Shown piece by piece: positions 1 to 8,824 of a stretch of 64,000 nucleotides of DNA (position 1 is the first letter of the stretch; each line of letters opens with the position of its first letter). Source of the stretch: Anaerovorax odorimutans. Its GTDB lineage: Bacteria > Bacillota > Clostridia > Peptostreptococcales > Anaerovoracaceae. The stretch spans positions 451,742-515,741 of the forward strand of contig NZ_JANFXK010000001.1 in the NCBI RefSeq assembly GCF_024459955.1, given 5' to 3'. The notes below the pieces were generated by a model. It did no database searches. It was given only the letters and a program-made list of their open reading frames with translations, and was not told where the DNA came from. A program made the translations under genes and the position numbers.

Positions 1-171
1 CCCGTGAGCGAACTCATGGAAAGAAATTCCCACTACGACCCCCGGTATAATCAATATGGTGTGCATCAGCCACTCCATGGGGCTGGAATAAGCGCGCAGC
101 GACGTAAACAGCATCAGCGCCAGAAATATCAAAAAAACAGGGTCAATTATTCTTCTTCTCAAATCCTTCAT
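1..171 (-). CDS. Site-2 protease family (peptidase M50), N-terminal part only
   Basis: The first 57 codons of a gene that runs off the left edge are readable on the minus strand from an ATG at 171. The product begins with basic residues (MKDLRRR), then a hydrophobic stretch at about residues 12-25 and another at 38-51. It reaches HEFAH at residues 52-56. HExxH inside a membrane segment is the zinc site of the intramembrane metalloprotease family M50, which cuts membrane or membrane-bound substrates. AAAGAAAGG lies directly before the ATG, so the exact start is a little uncertain. It is divergent from the LysM gene. Substrate and full length cannot be seen. Confidence 0.72.
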   Translation of the reverse strand, partial: MKDLRRRIIDPVFLIFLALMLFTSLRAYSSPMEWLMHTILIIPGVVVGISFHEFAHG

Positions 172-323
172 CCTTTCTTTTTACCTTTTAGCCGGTCCCA
201 TCCGGCAAACTTTTGTTCCTGTACATAAAGTATTATATATTCTATCACAATTCAGGCCGTTTTTAAATATGATAAATGAGAAAGAAATCGGCCGTAACCG
301 GCCAGGGAGGAGAGACAGTTTTT

Positions 324-761
324 ATGGCTAATAAATATGTCTGCGTGGATGTTTATACCGTCCAGGCAGGAGATACGCTTTATTCCATCGCTCAGCGCTG
401 CAATGTGGATGTCGGCCTTTTGATGCGGGCCAACCGAGTACACAACCCTTACAATCTCAGGATCGGGACCAAGCTCTGCATTCCGGGACCCGCACAGGAG
501 GAATCGGTTCCCCGACCGCTTCCGGAAATCAATCCCGGGGAAAACCCGGAACCGGGACCGCAACCGCCAGAGTCGCCGGAGCCGCAGCCGGACACTCCGC
601 CGGAACAGTGCTGCCGGGAGACGCACACGGTAAAAGCCGGAGACACCCTGTACATGATCGCAAAGATGCACAAGGTAACGCTGGACGCGCTGATGAACGC
701 CAACCCGAAGATCGACCCCTACAACTTGCAGATCGGAACGGAAATCTGTATTCCGCTCTAA
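324..761 (+). CDS. Protein with two LysM domains
   Basis: A 145-residue protein with a LysM module at about residues 11-54 and a second at 101-144. Both show the typical YTVQAGDTLY / HTVKAGDTLY opening and NPYNL or DPYNL ending in CIP. Between them lies a Pro/Glu-rich linker (about 56-95). LysM domains bind N-acetylglucosamine-containing glycans such as peptidoglycan or spore cortex. No signal peptide or catalytic domain is present, so in a spore former it could be a SafA-like coat or cortex protein; this is inference. I chose ATG 324 because GGGAGGAG sits 11 bases upstream; an in-frame ATG at 276 lacks such a site. Confidence 0.85.
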   Translation: MANKYVCVDVYTVQAGDTLYSIAQRCNVDVGLLMRANRVHNPYNLRIGTKLCIPGPAQEESVPRPLPEINPGENPEPGPQPPESPEPQPDTPPEQCCRETHTVKAGDTLYMIAKMHKVTLDALMNANPKIDPYNLQIGTEICIPL

Positions 762-823
762 AAAAAAATTTGCGCAGGCAAAATCCCGGCCCGCTAAGGG
801 CTGCGGAATTTGCCCGCACAAAA
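760..823 (-). terminator. Rho-independent terminator after cls
   Basis: On the minus strand a stem of TTTGTGCGGGCAAA against TTTTGCCTGCGCAAA (with G-U pairs) is followed by nine T. It lies between the convergent LysM and cardiolipin synthase genes and would end the cls transcript. Confidence 0.7.
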
Positions 824-846
824 GGTCTGCCGCCGGAAAGCCGCCG

Positions 847-2322
847 TCACAGAAGATCGGACAGCAGCCGCGCCACGCTCTCCTTGAAGCGAATCCAAAG
901 GGAACGGTTATCATACAGCTCCAAAGTCAGCTCGTGACATTCCTCCATATCCTTCTCGAAAATGGCTTCCAGCCTGCGGGCCTCTTCACCGTCGTAGATA
1001 AAGGCATTGGCCTCAAAGTTAAGGGTAAAGCTGCGCCGGTCAAAGTTGGCCGAGCCCACGCTTGCCACTTCGCTGTCCACCACAATGGTCTTGGCGTGAA
1101 GAAAACCCTTGTCATAAATAAACGCCCTGCCGCCGGAATGGATCAGCTCACCCACATAGGCATACGTCGCCCAGTACACGAATATATGATCCGGTACACA
1201 GGGGATCATGATCCGCACATCCACACCGCTCTGGGCCGCCATCTTCAGCGCTTCCAAAATGCTGGCATCGGGTACGAAGTAGGGAGTCTGCAGATAAATA
1301 TTCTTTTGCGCGGAAGAAATCATCTTCAGGTAAGCCCGCTTTACTTTCACCCGATCGGAATCCGGGCCGCTGGAAACGATCTGCACGCCGGTGTTTCCCA
1401 CCTCAATCACATCGCTGTAATAAGCCTGTGAAACTGCCAGCTTCTCCTTTGCCGCAAATCTCCAGTCCAGCAAAAACCGGGCATTGATATCCTGAACGCA
1501 GCTGCCCATCACCCGCAGATGGGTATCCCGCCAGTAGCCGAATTTCTTTTTCATGCCCAGATATTCGCGGGCAATGTTGAATCCCCCTATATAACCCACT
1601 TCGCCGTCTATGACCGCCAGCTTTCTATGGTTGCGGTAATTGAAGCGGATGTTGACGATCTTAAATTTAGGCGGAAAGAAATAGGCCCGTTTGCCCCCGG
1701 CTTCAATAAAGTCTTTAAGTACACGGTCATTGATCTGCCGGCTGCCCATGGCGTCCATCAGGAGGCGCACCTCAACGCCCTCCCTGGCCTTTTTCGTCAG
1801 AGCTTCGATAAAACGACGGCCCACCGCATCGTTCTTAATGATAAAATACATGATATTAATGGAAGTGGTGGCGTTTTCAATATCCCGCAAAAGTGTGCGG
1901 AACTTATGACGGCCCCCGGTCATGATGGTGATGCGGTTGTTCTGGGTATAGTAAGCCTCGCCGTACAGCTGATTGAGGTGGATCATATCCTTCCACAGCT
2001 CAGCCTCCGGGTTGGCAAAATGATAGGAGCCTTCTTTGATTTCCCGCATTTGCTGGTGCAGGCTGCCGTCTATGGCCTCTTCCTCCGCCCGGGTCAGGCG
2101 GAAGATCTTTTTTCTGGCAATGTTCTGAGAGAACAAAAAATAAAAAATTATTCCTGCTATGGGCAGCAGGAATAATATCATGATCCATGCCAGGGTTGCA
2201 GACGGGTTTTTACGCTCAAGGAATATGATAGTGAGCGCTATAATCAGATTCACTACAAACAGTACGCTTGTAAATTGTGCGAAATGCGGCAGCTCCTGCC
2301 ATATCCCAAACCAGTCAAACAT
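847..2322 (-). CDS. cls: Cardiolipin synthase (phospholipase D family)
   Basis: 491 residues, the usual length for bacterial Cls. Two N-terminal membrane helices (about 18-36 and 43-66) are followed by two PLD catalytic modules with HxKxxxxD motifs: H232/K234/D239 and H409/K411/D416, the latter continuing as SVGSANFDRR. The enzyme joins two phosphatidylglycerol molecules into cardiolipin and glycerol at the membrane. AAAGGGAG stands 6 bases before the ATG. It starts 29 bases downstream of the ATPase gene of the TrpXYZ-type transporter in the same direction, so it may be read from the same transcript although its function is unrelated. Confidence 0.93.
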   Translation of the reverse strand: MFDWFGIWQELPHFAQFTSVLFVVNLIIALTIIFLERKNPSATLAWIMILFLLPIAGIIFYFLFSQNIARKKIFRLTRAEEEAIDGSLHQQMREIKEGSYHFANPEAELWKDMIHLNQLYGEAYYTQNNRITIMTGGRHKFRTLLRDIENATTSINIMYFIIKNDAVGRRFIEALTKKAREGVEVRLLMDAMGSRQINDRVLKDFIEAGGKRAYFFPPKFKIVNIRFNYRNHRKLAVIDGEVGYIGGFNIAREYLGMKKKFGYWRDTHLRVMGSCVQDINARFLLDWRFAAKEKLAVSQAYYSDVIEVGNTGVQIVSSGPDSDRVKVKRAYLKMISSAQKNIYLQTPYFVPDASILEALKMAAQSGVDVRIMIPCVPDHIFVYWATYAYVGELIHSGGRAFIYDKGFLHAKTIVVDSEVASVGSANFDRRSFTLNFEANAFIYDGEEARRLEAIFEKDMEECHELTLELYDNRSLWIRFKESVARLLSDLL

Positions 2323-2351
2323 TGTAAACTCCCTTTTCCCCCAGTATATAC

Positions 2352-3125
2352 CTACAGAAGCATTCTGTCATTATCGATTTCAAATTTCTCAATAAGTTTT
2401 TCCACGGTCATCGCATCCCGTTCCGCCCCGGTGATATCCATGACTACCTGTCCGTCGCGCATGAGAATCGTCCGGTTTCCATGTTCCAGGGCAGCCTTCA
2501 TATTATGGGTAATCATCAGGGTACACATGCCGTCTTCCCCCGCGAACAGGTCGGTCAGCTCGAGAACCTTTTTCGCCGCCGAAGGGTCCAGCGCCGCTGT
2601 GTGCTCGTCCAAGAGCAGCAGCTTTGGCCGGGCGATCACTGCCATGAAGAGGGTCAGCGCCTGACGCTGTCCCCCTGACAGCAGCCGGGCCTTTTCCTTC
2701 ATTCTGTCCTCCAGGCCCATGTCCAGAAGCCTCAGCTTTTCTCTGAACAGCTCTCTGTCCTTCTTGCTGATCCCCGGCTGAAAGCCCCTGCTGCGGATCT
2801 TATTATAGGCAATGGAAAGATTTTCTTCAATGGTCATGTCAAAGGCAGTCCCCTTCAGCGGGTCCTGGAATACGCGGCCGATTTTTTTCGCCCGTCTGTG
2901 CTCCGGCAGGCGGGTAATATCCTGTCCGTCCAGAAGAATCTTCCCGCCGTCGGCGCCGTGAACGCCCGCGATACAATTCATCAAAGTGGACTTTCCTGCT
3001 CCGTTGCTTCCTATAATCGTAACAAAGTCACCTTTTTTCAAAGAGAGGTTCACCTTGTTCAAAGCCAGCTTTTCATTGACCGTACCCGGGCTGAATATCT
3101 TTGTCAGATTGGTGATTTCAAGCAT
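2352..3125 (-). CDS. trpZ: ABC transporter ATPase, TrpXYZ type
   Basis: 257-residue ABC ATPase with Walker A GSNGAGKS (39-46), signature LLSGGQRQ (about 148-155) and Walker B LLLLDEHTAALDP (about 168 on). It powers import through the permease encoded just upstream; the two genes overlap by 8 bases (ATG 3125 inside the permease 3' end), implying translational coupling. The ATPase-permease-binding protein set belongs to the ABC_sub_bind class. The UGG T-box in front of the operon points to tryptophan or a precursor as substrate. The symbol rests on this context rather than on protein sequence alone. Confidence 0.85.
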   Translation of the reverse strand: MLEITNLTKIFSPGTVNEKLALNKVNLSLKKGDFVTIIGSNGAGKSTLMNCIAGVHGADGGKILLDGQDITRLPEHRRAKKIGRVFQDPLKGTAFDMTIEENLSIAYNKIRSRGFQPGISKKDRELFREKLRLLDMGLEDRMKEKARLLSGGQRQALTLFMAVIARPKLLLLDEHTAALDPSAAKKVLELTDLFAGEDGMCTLMITHNMKAALEHGNRTILMRDGQVVMDITGAERDAMTVEKLIEKFEIDNDRMLL

Positions 3126-4020
3126 TTTTCGCCCCCCTCTTCTTCTTTCTGGCGGAGAAGCTTTCCCCCAGCACGCCCATGGACAACGCGATGACTACGA
3201 TAACCGCGGAAACCAGCTTCATATCCGTGGCCTGCATACCCAAGTTCAGGGCAACGGCCAGTATCAGCCGGTAAACAATAGCCCCCAGAGCCACGGCAAT
3301 CAACCTTCTCAGCAAATTGCTGGTACCGAAGATCACTTCGCCGATGATGACCGAAGCCAGTCCGATCACCACCATGCCGACACCCATACCGATATCGCAG
3401 TATCCCTGGTACTGCGCCAGCAGACCGCCGGCCAGTCCCACGAATCCGTTGGAAACGGAAAGCCCCAAAAGCTTCATATTGTCGCTGCTGATTCCGGCAG
3501 CCCGAACCATTTCTTCATTATCCCCGGTCGCCCGCAGGGCAAAGCCCATCCGTGTTTTAAGGAAGAAGAAGAATATGGCGATGACTACCACCAGCACGAT
3601 GGCCCCCACCAGCAGCTTGGCCCACTGGGAAGGGAAGAGTTCTTCCGCTTTCGTATAGAGGGTCTCGCTTTTCATCAGCGGCAGGTTGGCCTTGTTTCCC
3701 ATGATGCGCAGATTAATCGAGTAGACGCCCAGCATAACCAGAATTCCGGCCAAAAGCGCCTGTATTTTCAGTTTTGTATTCAGCAGGGCAGTAACTGCGC
3801 CTGCGCAGGCTCCGCCGATGAAGGCCGCCACAAGGGCCAGGACCGGATGGACGCCCAGGGTGCAAAGCATGGCCGAAGCCGCTGCCCCTGTGACGATGCT
3901 CCCGTCCACTGTAAGGTCAGGCGTATTGAGTGTTCGGAATGACAGGAAAACACCTAATGCCAGTATAGCATATATCATTCCCAATTCTACGGAGCCTATG
4001 AGTGCACCGACTGTTATCAT
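3118..4020 (-). CDS. trpY: ABC transporter permease, TrpXYZ type
   Basis: 300-residue, very hydrophobic protein with about eight to nine membrane spans, related to branched-chain amino acid (LivH-like) permeases; the stretch RTLNTPDLTVDGSI near residue 35 is typical of the ABC_sub_bind permease class. It forms the membrane channel between the lipoprotein TrpX and the ATPase. The ATG follows the trpX stop by only a few bases, with GGGAGAATAGGAA as ribosome site. The C-terminus is basic (ARKKKRGAK). Confidence 0.85.
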   Translation of the reverse strand: MITVGALIGSVELGMIYAILALGVFLSFRTLNTPDLTVDGSIVTGAAASAMLCTLGVHPVLALVAAFIGGACAGAVTALLNTKLKIQALLAGILVMLGVYSINLRIMGNKANLPLMKSETLYTKAEELFPSQWAKLLVGAIVLVVVIAIFFFFLKTRMGFALRATGDNEEMVRAAGISSDNMKLLGLSVSNGFVGLAGGLLAQYQGYCDIGMGVGMVVIGLASVIIGEVIFGTSNLLRRLIAVALGAIVYRLILAVALNLGMQATDMKLVSAVIVVIALSMGVLGESFSARKKKRGAKNA

Positions 4021-4023
4021 TTC

Positions 4024-5013
4024 CTATTCTCCCAAATTCTTCGCGCTGTCCAGGATGTCCTGCGGAATTTTTGCTCCGATGGCATCGGCTGTCGCTTGAT
4101 TGATATAAGCCTGCATGTCGTCCATGACTTTGACCGGCATTGTGCTGGTATCTCCGCCCTTCAGGACTTCCGCGGCCATCTTGGCGGTTTCTGCTCCCAG
4201 GACCTCGTAGTTGATGCCATAGGTTGCCAGTCCGCCGTCTTTTACCATGGAGTCGGCGCCCACATAGAACGGAATCTTAGCGTCGTTGAACACGGTGGTT
4301 GCCACGGACATGGCAGAAGCTACCGTATTATCAATCGGGGAGAATACGGCGTCGCATTTTCCCGCCATGCTCTGAGCAGCCTGCTGAATCTCGTTGGAGT
4401 TGGTCACTGCCGCTTCCTTTACCGTCAGACCGTTTTTCTTGGCAAACTCTTTCAGGTCGTTTACCACGGATACGGAGTTGACTTCACTGGAATTGTACAT
4501 TGCGCCGATGGTCTTTATTTCCGGCGTGATCTGCTGCGCCAGACCCATGATTTTATCCACTGCGATCAGGTCGGAGGTTCCGGTGATGTTTCCACCCGGC
4601 TTTTCAAAGCTTTCCACCAGCTGTGCCGCCACCGGATCGGTTACTGCGGAGAATATGATGGGAATGTCCTTGGTTTCTCCATAAGCCGCCTGGGCTGCCG
4701 GCGTGGAGATGGCGATAATCAGATCGCATTTATCGGACACGAAGCCCTGGCAGATCGTCTTCAGGTTGGCCTGCTCATTCTGGGCGTTCTGATAATCAAT
4801 GGTTACATTATCCCCTTCCTTATAGCCTTCTTCCTCCAGCTGCTTGATGATGCTTTCACGAATCGTATCCAGCGACGGATGTTCCACCAGCTGGACAAGT
4901 CCGATCTTGACCGTTTCCTTGTCCGATCCGCTGTCTCCTGATCCGCAGCCTGCCAAAAGGCCCGCCAGCACCATTACCAGTGCCATTAAAATCGCTAAAC
5001 TTCTCTTTTTCAT
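4024..5013 (-). CDS. trpX: ABC transporter substrate-binding lipoprotein, TrpX type
   Basis: 329 residues from ATG 5013, which has AAGGAGAG 8 bases upstream; an ATG 57 bases further upstream lacks a site. The N-terminus is a lipoprotein signal with lipobox LAGC (Cys23) followed by a Gly/Ser/Asp linker. The mature part has the two-lobed fold of the ABC_sub_bind (DUF534) family, with motifs such as QNAQNEQANL and FSAVTDPVAAQLV. It should capture the ligand outside the cell and hand it to TrpY. The leader is a T-box with a Trp specifier, so tryptophan or a related indole compound is the likely ligand; that is inferred from regulation. Confidence 0.86.
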   Translation of the reverse strand: MKKRSLAILMALVMVLAGLLAGCGSGDSGSDKETVKIGLVQLVEHPSLDTIRESIIKQLEEEGYKEGDNVTIDYQNAQNEQANLKTICQGFVSDKCDLIIAISTPAAQAAYGETKDIPIIFSAVTDPVAAQLVESFEKPGGNITGTSDLIAVDKIMGLAQQITPEIKTIGAMYNSSEVNSVSVVNDLKEFAKKNGLTVKEAAVTNSNEIQQAAQSMAGKCDAVFSPIDNTVASAMSVATTVFNDAKIPFYVGADSMVKDGGLATYGINYEVLGAETAKMAAEVLKGGDTSTMPVKVMDDMQAYINQATADAIGAKIPQDILDSAKNLGE

Positions 5014-5068
5014 TTTTTCTCTCTCCTTATCCATGTTTTTTGGATGTTCTCTGCCAGAGATTTTCCAC

Positions 5069-5385
5069 AAAAAAACACTTGTCCTCGTTACAAGGACAAG
5101 TGCTTGACCTGCGGTACCACCTTGTTTGACGCATGTGCGTCCTCTCTAGCGAGTGCCATCACACTCTCTGCCCGTTACGCCGGCATCGCGTCTCGGCTAC
5201 TCGGTTTTCGGCTGTGCGTTCGGAACATGCATTTGCTTTCCGCCGCGGCCTTCCGCCTTTCACTTCGCCCTCAGAGGCCCATTCTGCCAAAACTGTCGTC
5301 TGTCCGGCTCACACCGCCCCGGACTCGCTGGAAGACCGTCCCTCAGCTTTACTCCCTCGTCTTCGGTTTCGTCATTCATATGCGA
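5069..5385 (-). ncRNA. T-box leader with UGG (Trp) specifier
   Basis: The leader of the trpXYZ-type operon shows all main T-box parts. The T-box core AAGGTGGTACCGCAGG lies at about 5107-5122. The terminator stem CACTTGTCCT / AGGACAAGTG (5076-5085 with 5093-5102) is followed by seven T. An alternative antiterminator pairs ACAAGG before the T-box with CCTTGT of the terminator. Distal Stem I has the conserved AGCGAGTC...GGTGTGAGCC pattern. The specifier loop reads GAA-UGG-G before CCTCTGAG, the UGG being at 5281-5279, so uncharged tRNA-Trp should allow read-through. Frames AAU or GGG fit the usual specifier position less well. Confidence 0.9.
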
Positions 5386-5387
5386 CT

Positions 5388-5416
5388 ATCTTACCACCTG
5401 ATTCCGGCGGTGTCAA
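5388..5416 (-). promoter_or_regulatory. Sigma-A promoter of the T-box operon
   Basis: TTGACA (5416-5411), 17-base spacer, TAAGAT (5393-5388). Transcription would begin a few bases before the T-box Stem I. Confidence 0.75.
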
Positions 5417-5513
5417 TATTCTTCCTGCATTTTGACGCTGACGCCCGGAAGGCCGGGTGCCAATCAGACGCAAACCGGGCACTAACCGGGCAAAAATGAA
5501 ACCATATACACAC

Positions 5514-8027
5514 TTATTTACTGCGCCTGAGCCGTTCCACGACGCTGCCCTTGTTCCACATGCGGTCCACCAGAGCGGATATCACTGCGGCGGCCAGCAG
5601 GTATACCGGCGCCAGCGCGCATGCGGGCAGCAGGGTCATATGGTACAATGTGAACCACCATCCTGCGGTCAGGCCCTTTACAATCGTCACCGAGGCTGCC
5701 GCGCTGAGGACAATTCCCGCAAGGGCTGCCGCCACAGCATAGAACAGTCCTTCCAGAACGAAGAGCCTGCGCAGCTGTTTTCGGGTCATGCCCACGCTCT
5801 GCATCACTGCGAATTCTCTCTGGCGGGCAATGGCTCCGGTCAGAATCACGTTGAGCAGATTGAGCAGCCCTATTATTCCGAAGATCGCCGCGATCACCGT
5901 ACCGCTGATGCTGTAGGTCTGTCTCGTTTCCTCGAACGCTGCGTCCACGCTGGTTCGCGTCTGCACGCGGATATTGGCTCCCGGCTGATCCTGGTATTTC
6001 TCAATGGCTTTATTGAGTTCAGCAAAGCCTCCCTTTTCGGCATCAAAGATGTGGCGTATGGGCCGATCCTCCTGGGGATACAGGGATTGGAACTGTTCCT
6101 TTGGCAGCAGCAGACATCCAAAATCGCCGATGCTGCTTTCATAAAGCAATGCATAGTTGACAGCTACACATGCCATAACCTCGTAGGTTTTTTCTTTTCC
6201 GTGGAAATCGGCAGTAATCCGATCTCCGGGATGAAGGGAAAAGGTGTCTGCGTCGACCTTCTGCCCGGTATCGTCCAGGGGACCCACCTCCAGCACATAA
6301 TTTCCGGAAGCAAACTTTTTCATATCCAGTTTTCCCTCGGAAACTTTACAGCGTTTCAGGGCGTTTTCATCGAACCCGTAGACCTGTTTTCCTCCCAGAT
6401 CGTTTTCGTCCTCATAGGGCTTTCCGTTCCTGGTTTTGATTACTGCGGGGTCTGCGGAAATGTCATTGATATCGTGATGGTAATAGACGCTTGATAGGTC
6501 TTTGACCTGCGGCTGATCCTTGATAAACTGCGAAAAATTTTCCGGGATCATGTAGTTGGGTGAATCGGTTTGGCCGGAATCGGAGCTTTTTACAAGGAAA
6601 TCCGCGGCAACCCGTCCCTTGGCATAGGTTTCTTTATCAAAACAGTCGGTCAGATTGAGGATACTGTTGAAGATTACAATGCTGAGGGCGATGGACAGAA
6701 CCACCAGCAGAGTCTTTCCTTTATTTCCCGTCAGATTGGCCGACGCCATACGCACGATACGCATTTTCGATTCTTTTCCCCGCTTGACCGCCTTCTTGCT
6801 GTTTTCCTGTCCGTTGTACCGCAGGGCTTCAATGGGCGAAATCCTTGCTGCCGTGCGTCCCGGTTTCTTGCAGCTGATCCACACGGTCAGCAGGGCGAAA
6901 ATACCCGATGCCAGCATAACCCAAAGATTGGGCGCTACAAAGTACGCGGTTCTCCCATCCAGCGACTTCATAATCAGGGGCAGCAGCGCGTTTCCCAGCA
7001 GCCAGCCCAGAATGAGCCCTGCCGGTATTCCGATGACAGACAGCCGCAGGCCCTGCCGTTTTACGATATAGGCCAGCTGTTTCGGTGAAGTTCCGATGGT
7101 TTTCAGCTGCCCGTAGAGACGGATGTCCTTTAGCACGGAAATCTGAAAAATGTTGTAAATAATCAGGTAACCGGCAACCAGGATCAGGATTGCCGCACCG
7201 ATAACGGCTGCGATCATTTCCGGCGCCAGGGAAGCACTCTGCTCATAAGCCGGGTTTACGTTTGCCCGCAGAAAGCCTTTTTCTCCCACATCCGCGCCGG
7301 GATCGTAGCCTGCGCTCTTTACAATGCTGTCCAGCTGCTCGCTGATGTTCTCATCGGATTTGAGGGTTCCCATGAGAATCAGACAGCCGGCCGCTGTTTC
7401 TCCGTCCTCTGGTTTTGCTTCGCCGGAAAGGGCGCGGTCCGCAAATGCCTCAGATACCGCGATATTGGAAGACGTTTCGTCTTTTTCCCCTTCCCAGAAG
7501 CCGCTGACGGTTACTTTTTTCGTCTCTTGCCTGCCGTTTACTTCATAGGACAGATCAAAGGAGGCTCCCGCCCGATGGGGAAGGTCCAGAAGATCCAGCA
7601 CTGTGGTATCCACTGCCACCTCGTTTTCCTTCTCAGGACGCTGTCCTTCTTTCAGTTCCATAAAATTCAGATCGCACAGCGTTTCGTCCAGCCAGGCGAC
7701 ATTGACTGCGAGCCGTTCCAGTCTGGGGTCGGTACTGGTGCCTACAAAACGCATTGTGCCTATTTCCTCAAAAGCCGGGTCGCGCTTGATCTGCTCCGCC
7801 TTCTTTTCCGGCATATATTTGAGAGAAACCATTGCCTTTGTTCCCGACTGGCGGATAGCCTGCTCTTTGATACAGTACATGCTGCCCTGCAGAATCGTCG
7901 CCACGGAAGTAAAGAGCATAGCGGTGAGGATAATCGCCACGACAGCAATGATGTTCCTGGATCTGCTGGCTTTTAGACAGCTTTGGGAAAGGGTTTTGAT
8001 AAATTTCTTGTTGTTATTCCGCAGCAT
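5514..8027 (-). CDS. ABC transporter permease with two FtsX domains
   Basis: 837 residues. A first membrane helix (about 24-46) is followed by a large extracytoplasmic domain and a three-helix FtsX domain (about 270-390). A second copy of this arrangement follows, with a helix near 435-455 and C-terminal helices from about 710 on. This is the long, duplicated MacB/FtsX type used for export of peptides, lipids or antibiotics rather than import. Its ATG comes one base after the stop of the partner ATPase, with GGGGGAGG as ribosome site. The two-component system just upstream suggests drug- or envelope-stress induction; the substrate is unknown. Confidence 0.85.
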   Translation of the reverse strand: MLRNNNKKFIKTLSQSCLKASRSRNIIAVVAIILTAMLFTSVATILQGSMYCIKEQAIRQSGTKAMVSLKYMPEKKAEQIKRDPAFEEIGTMRFVGTSTDPRLERLAVNVAWLDETLCDLNFMELKEGQRPEKENEVAVDTTVLDLLDLPHRAGASFDLSYEVNGRQETKKVTVSGFWEGEKDETSSNIAVSEAFADRALSGEAKPEDGETAAGCLILMGTLKSDENISEQLDSIVKSAGYDPGADVGEKGFLRANVNPAYEQSASLAPEMIAAVIGAAILILVAGYLIIYNIFQISVLKDIRLYGQLKTIGTSPKQLAYIVKRQGLRLSVIGIPAGLILGWLLGNALLPLIMKSLDGRTAYFVAPNLWVMLASGIFALLTVWISCKKPGRTAARISPIEALRYNGQENSKKAVKRGKESKMRIVRMASANLTGNKGKTLLVVLSIALSIVIFNSILNLTDCFDKETYAKGRVAADFLVKSSDSGQTDSPNYMIPENFSQFIKDQPQVKDLSSVYYHHDINDISADPAVIKTRNGKPYEDENDLGGKQVYGFDENALKRCKVSEGKLDMKKFASGNYVLEVGPLDDTGQKVDADTFSLHPGDRITADFHGKEKTYEVMACVAVNYALLYESSIGDFGCLLLPKEQFQSLYPQEDRPIRHIFDAEKGGFAELNKAIEKYQDQPGANIRVQTRTSVDAAFEETRQTYSISGTVIAAIFGIIGLLNLLNVILTGAIARQREFAVMQSVGMTRKQLRRLFVLEGLFYAVAAALAGIVLSAAASVTIVKGLTAGWWFTLYHMTLLPACALAPVYLLAAAVISALVDRMWNKGSVVERLRRSK

Positions 8028-8028
8028 G

Positions 8029-8730
8029 TTATCTACCTCCCCCGCTGGTTTCGGTCTGAGATTCCCGGACGATCCTGCCGTCCTCGATGCGGATCATGCG
8101 GTCTGCCATCAGCGCAATTTCGGGGTTATGGGTAATCATAACCAGTGTCTGATGAAACTGTTTGCAGGTGACTTTCATCAGCCGCAGTACGTCCTGACTG
8201 GTCTTGGAATCCAGATTGCCGGTGGGCTCATCGGCAAGGATAATCGCCGGCTTGCTGGCCAGCGCCCGGGCTATGGCCACCCTTTGCTGCTGGCCGCCGG
8301 AAAGATTGCTGGAAAGGTTGGAAAGCTTTTCTTCCAAATGGAGGAAGTGAATAATCCGGTCAATATATTCCCGGTCCACCTTATTGCCGTCCAGCTCAAT
8401 GGGGAGGATGATATTCTGATAAACGTTCAGCACCGGAACCAGGTTGTAGTCCTGAAAGATAAAACCGATGTTGCGGCGGCGGAATACGGTCAGCTGCTCA
8501 TCGTTCATCCGCTCGATCTCTTTGCCGCGGATAACGACGCTCCCGGAGGTGGGATTGTCCAGGCCTCCCAGCATATTTAAAAGGGTGGATTTTCCGGAAC
8601 CGGAAGTTCCGATGATGGAAACAAATTCTCCCTGGCGGATGTTCAGACTTACTCCATCCAGAGCCTTCGTCAGGTTTGGTTCTTTTCCGTAGTATTTTTT
8701 CAGGTCTTTTGCCTGCAAGATATAGCTCAT
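8029..8730 (-). CDS. ABC transporter ATPase, MacB/LolD type
   Basis: 233 residues. Walker A GTSGSGKS (41-48), signature LSGGQQQR and Walker [13 protein letters not shown] are all intact and typical of the LolD/MacB/SalX class that partners FtsX-type permeases. ATG 8730 is chosen because GAGAGG lies 7 bases upstream; an ATG 51 bases further upstream would begin inside the terminator region. It probably works with the two-FtsX permease immediately downstream. A strong hairpin with a T-run separates it from the sensor kinase gene. Confidence 0.88.
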   Translation of the reverse strand: MSYILQAKDLKKYYGKEPNLTKALDGVSLNIRQGEFVSIIGTSGSGKSTLLNMLGGLDNPTSGSVVIRGKEIERMNDEQLTVFRRRNIGFIFQDYNLVPVLNVYQNIILPIELDGNKVDREYIDRIIHFLHLEEKLSNLSSNLSGGQQQRVAIARALASKPAIILADEPTGNLDSKTSQDVLRLMKVTCKQFHQTLVMITHNPEIALMADRMIRIEDGRIVRESQTETSGGGR

Positions 8731-8763
8731 CTTCGTACCTCTCTTTTCGTTGATGGCTTTAGT

Positions 8764-8818
8764 ATAAAAAAAGATTATCACAAACGCTTCTCAACATTGT
8801 TACAGCTTTGTGATAATC
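8764..8818 (-). terminator. Terminator after the sensor kinase gene
   Basis: Perfect 12-base arms GATTATCACAAA (8773-8784) and TTTGTGATAATC (8807-8818) are followed on the minus strand by seven T. The hairpin ends or attenuates the regulator-kinase transcript before the ABC exporter genes, so the exporter may need its own promoter or read-through. Confidence 0.75.
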
Positions 8819-8824
8819 TGCTCG

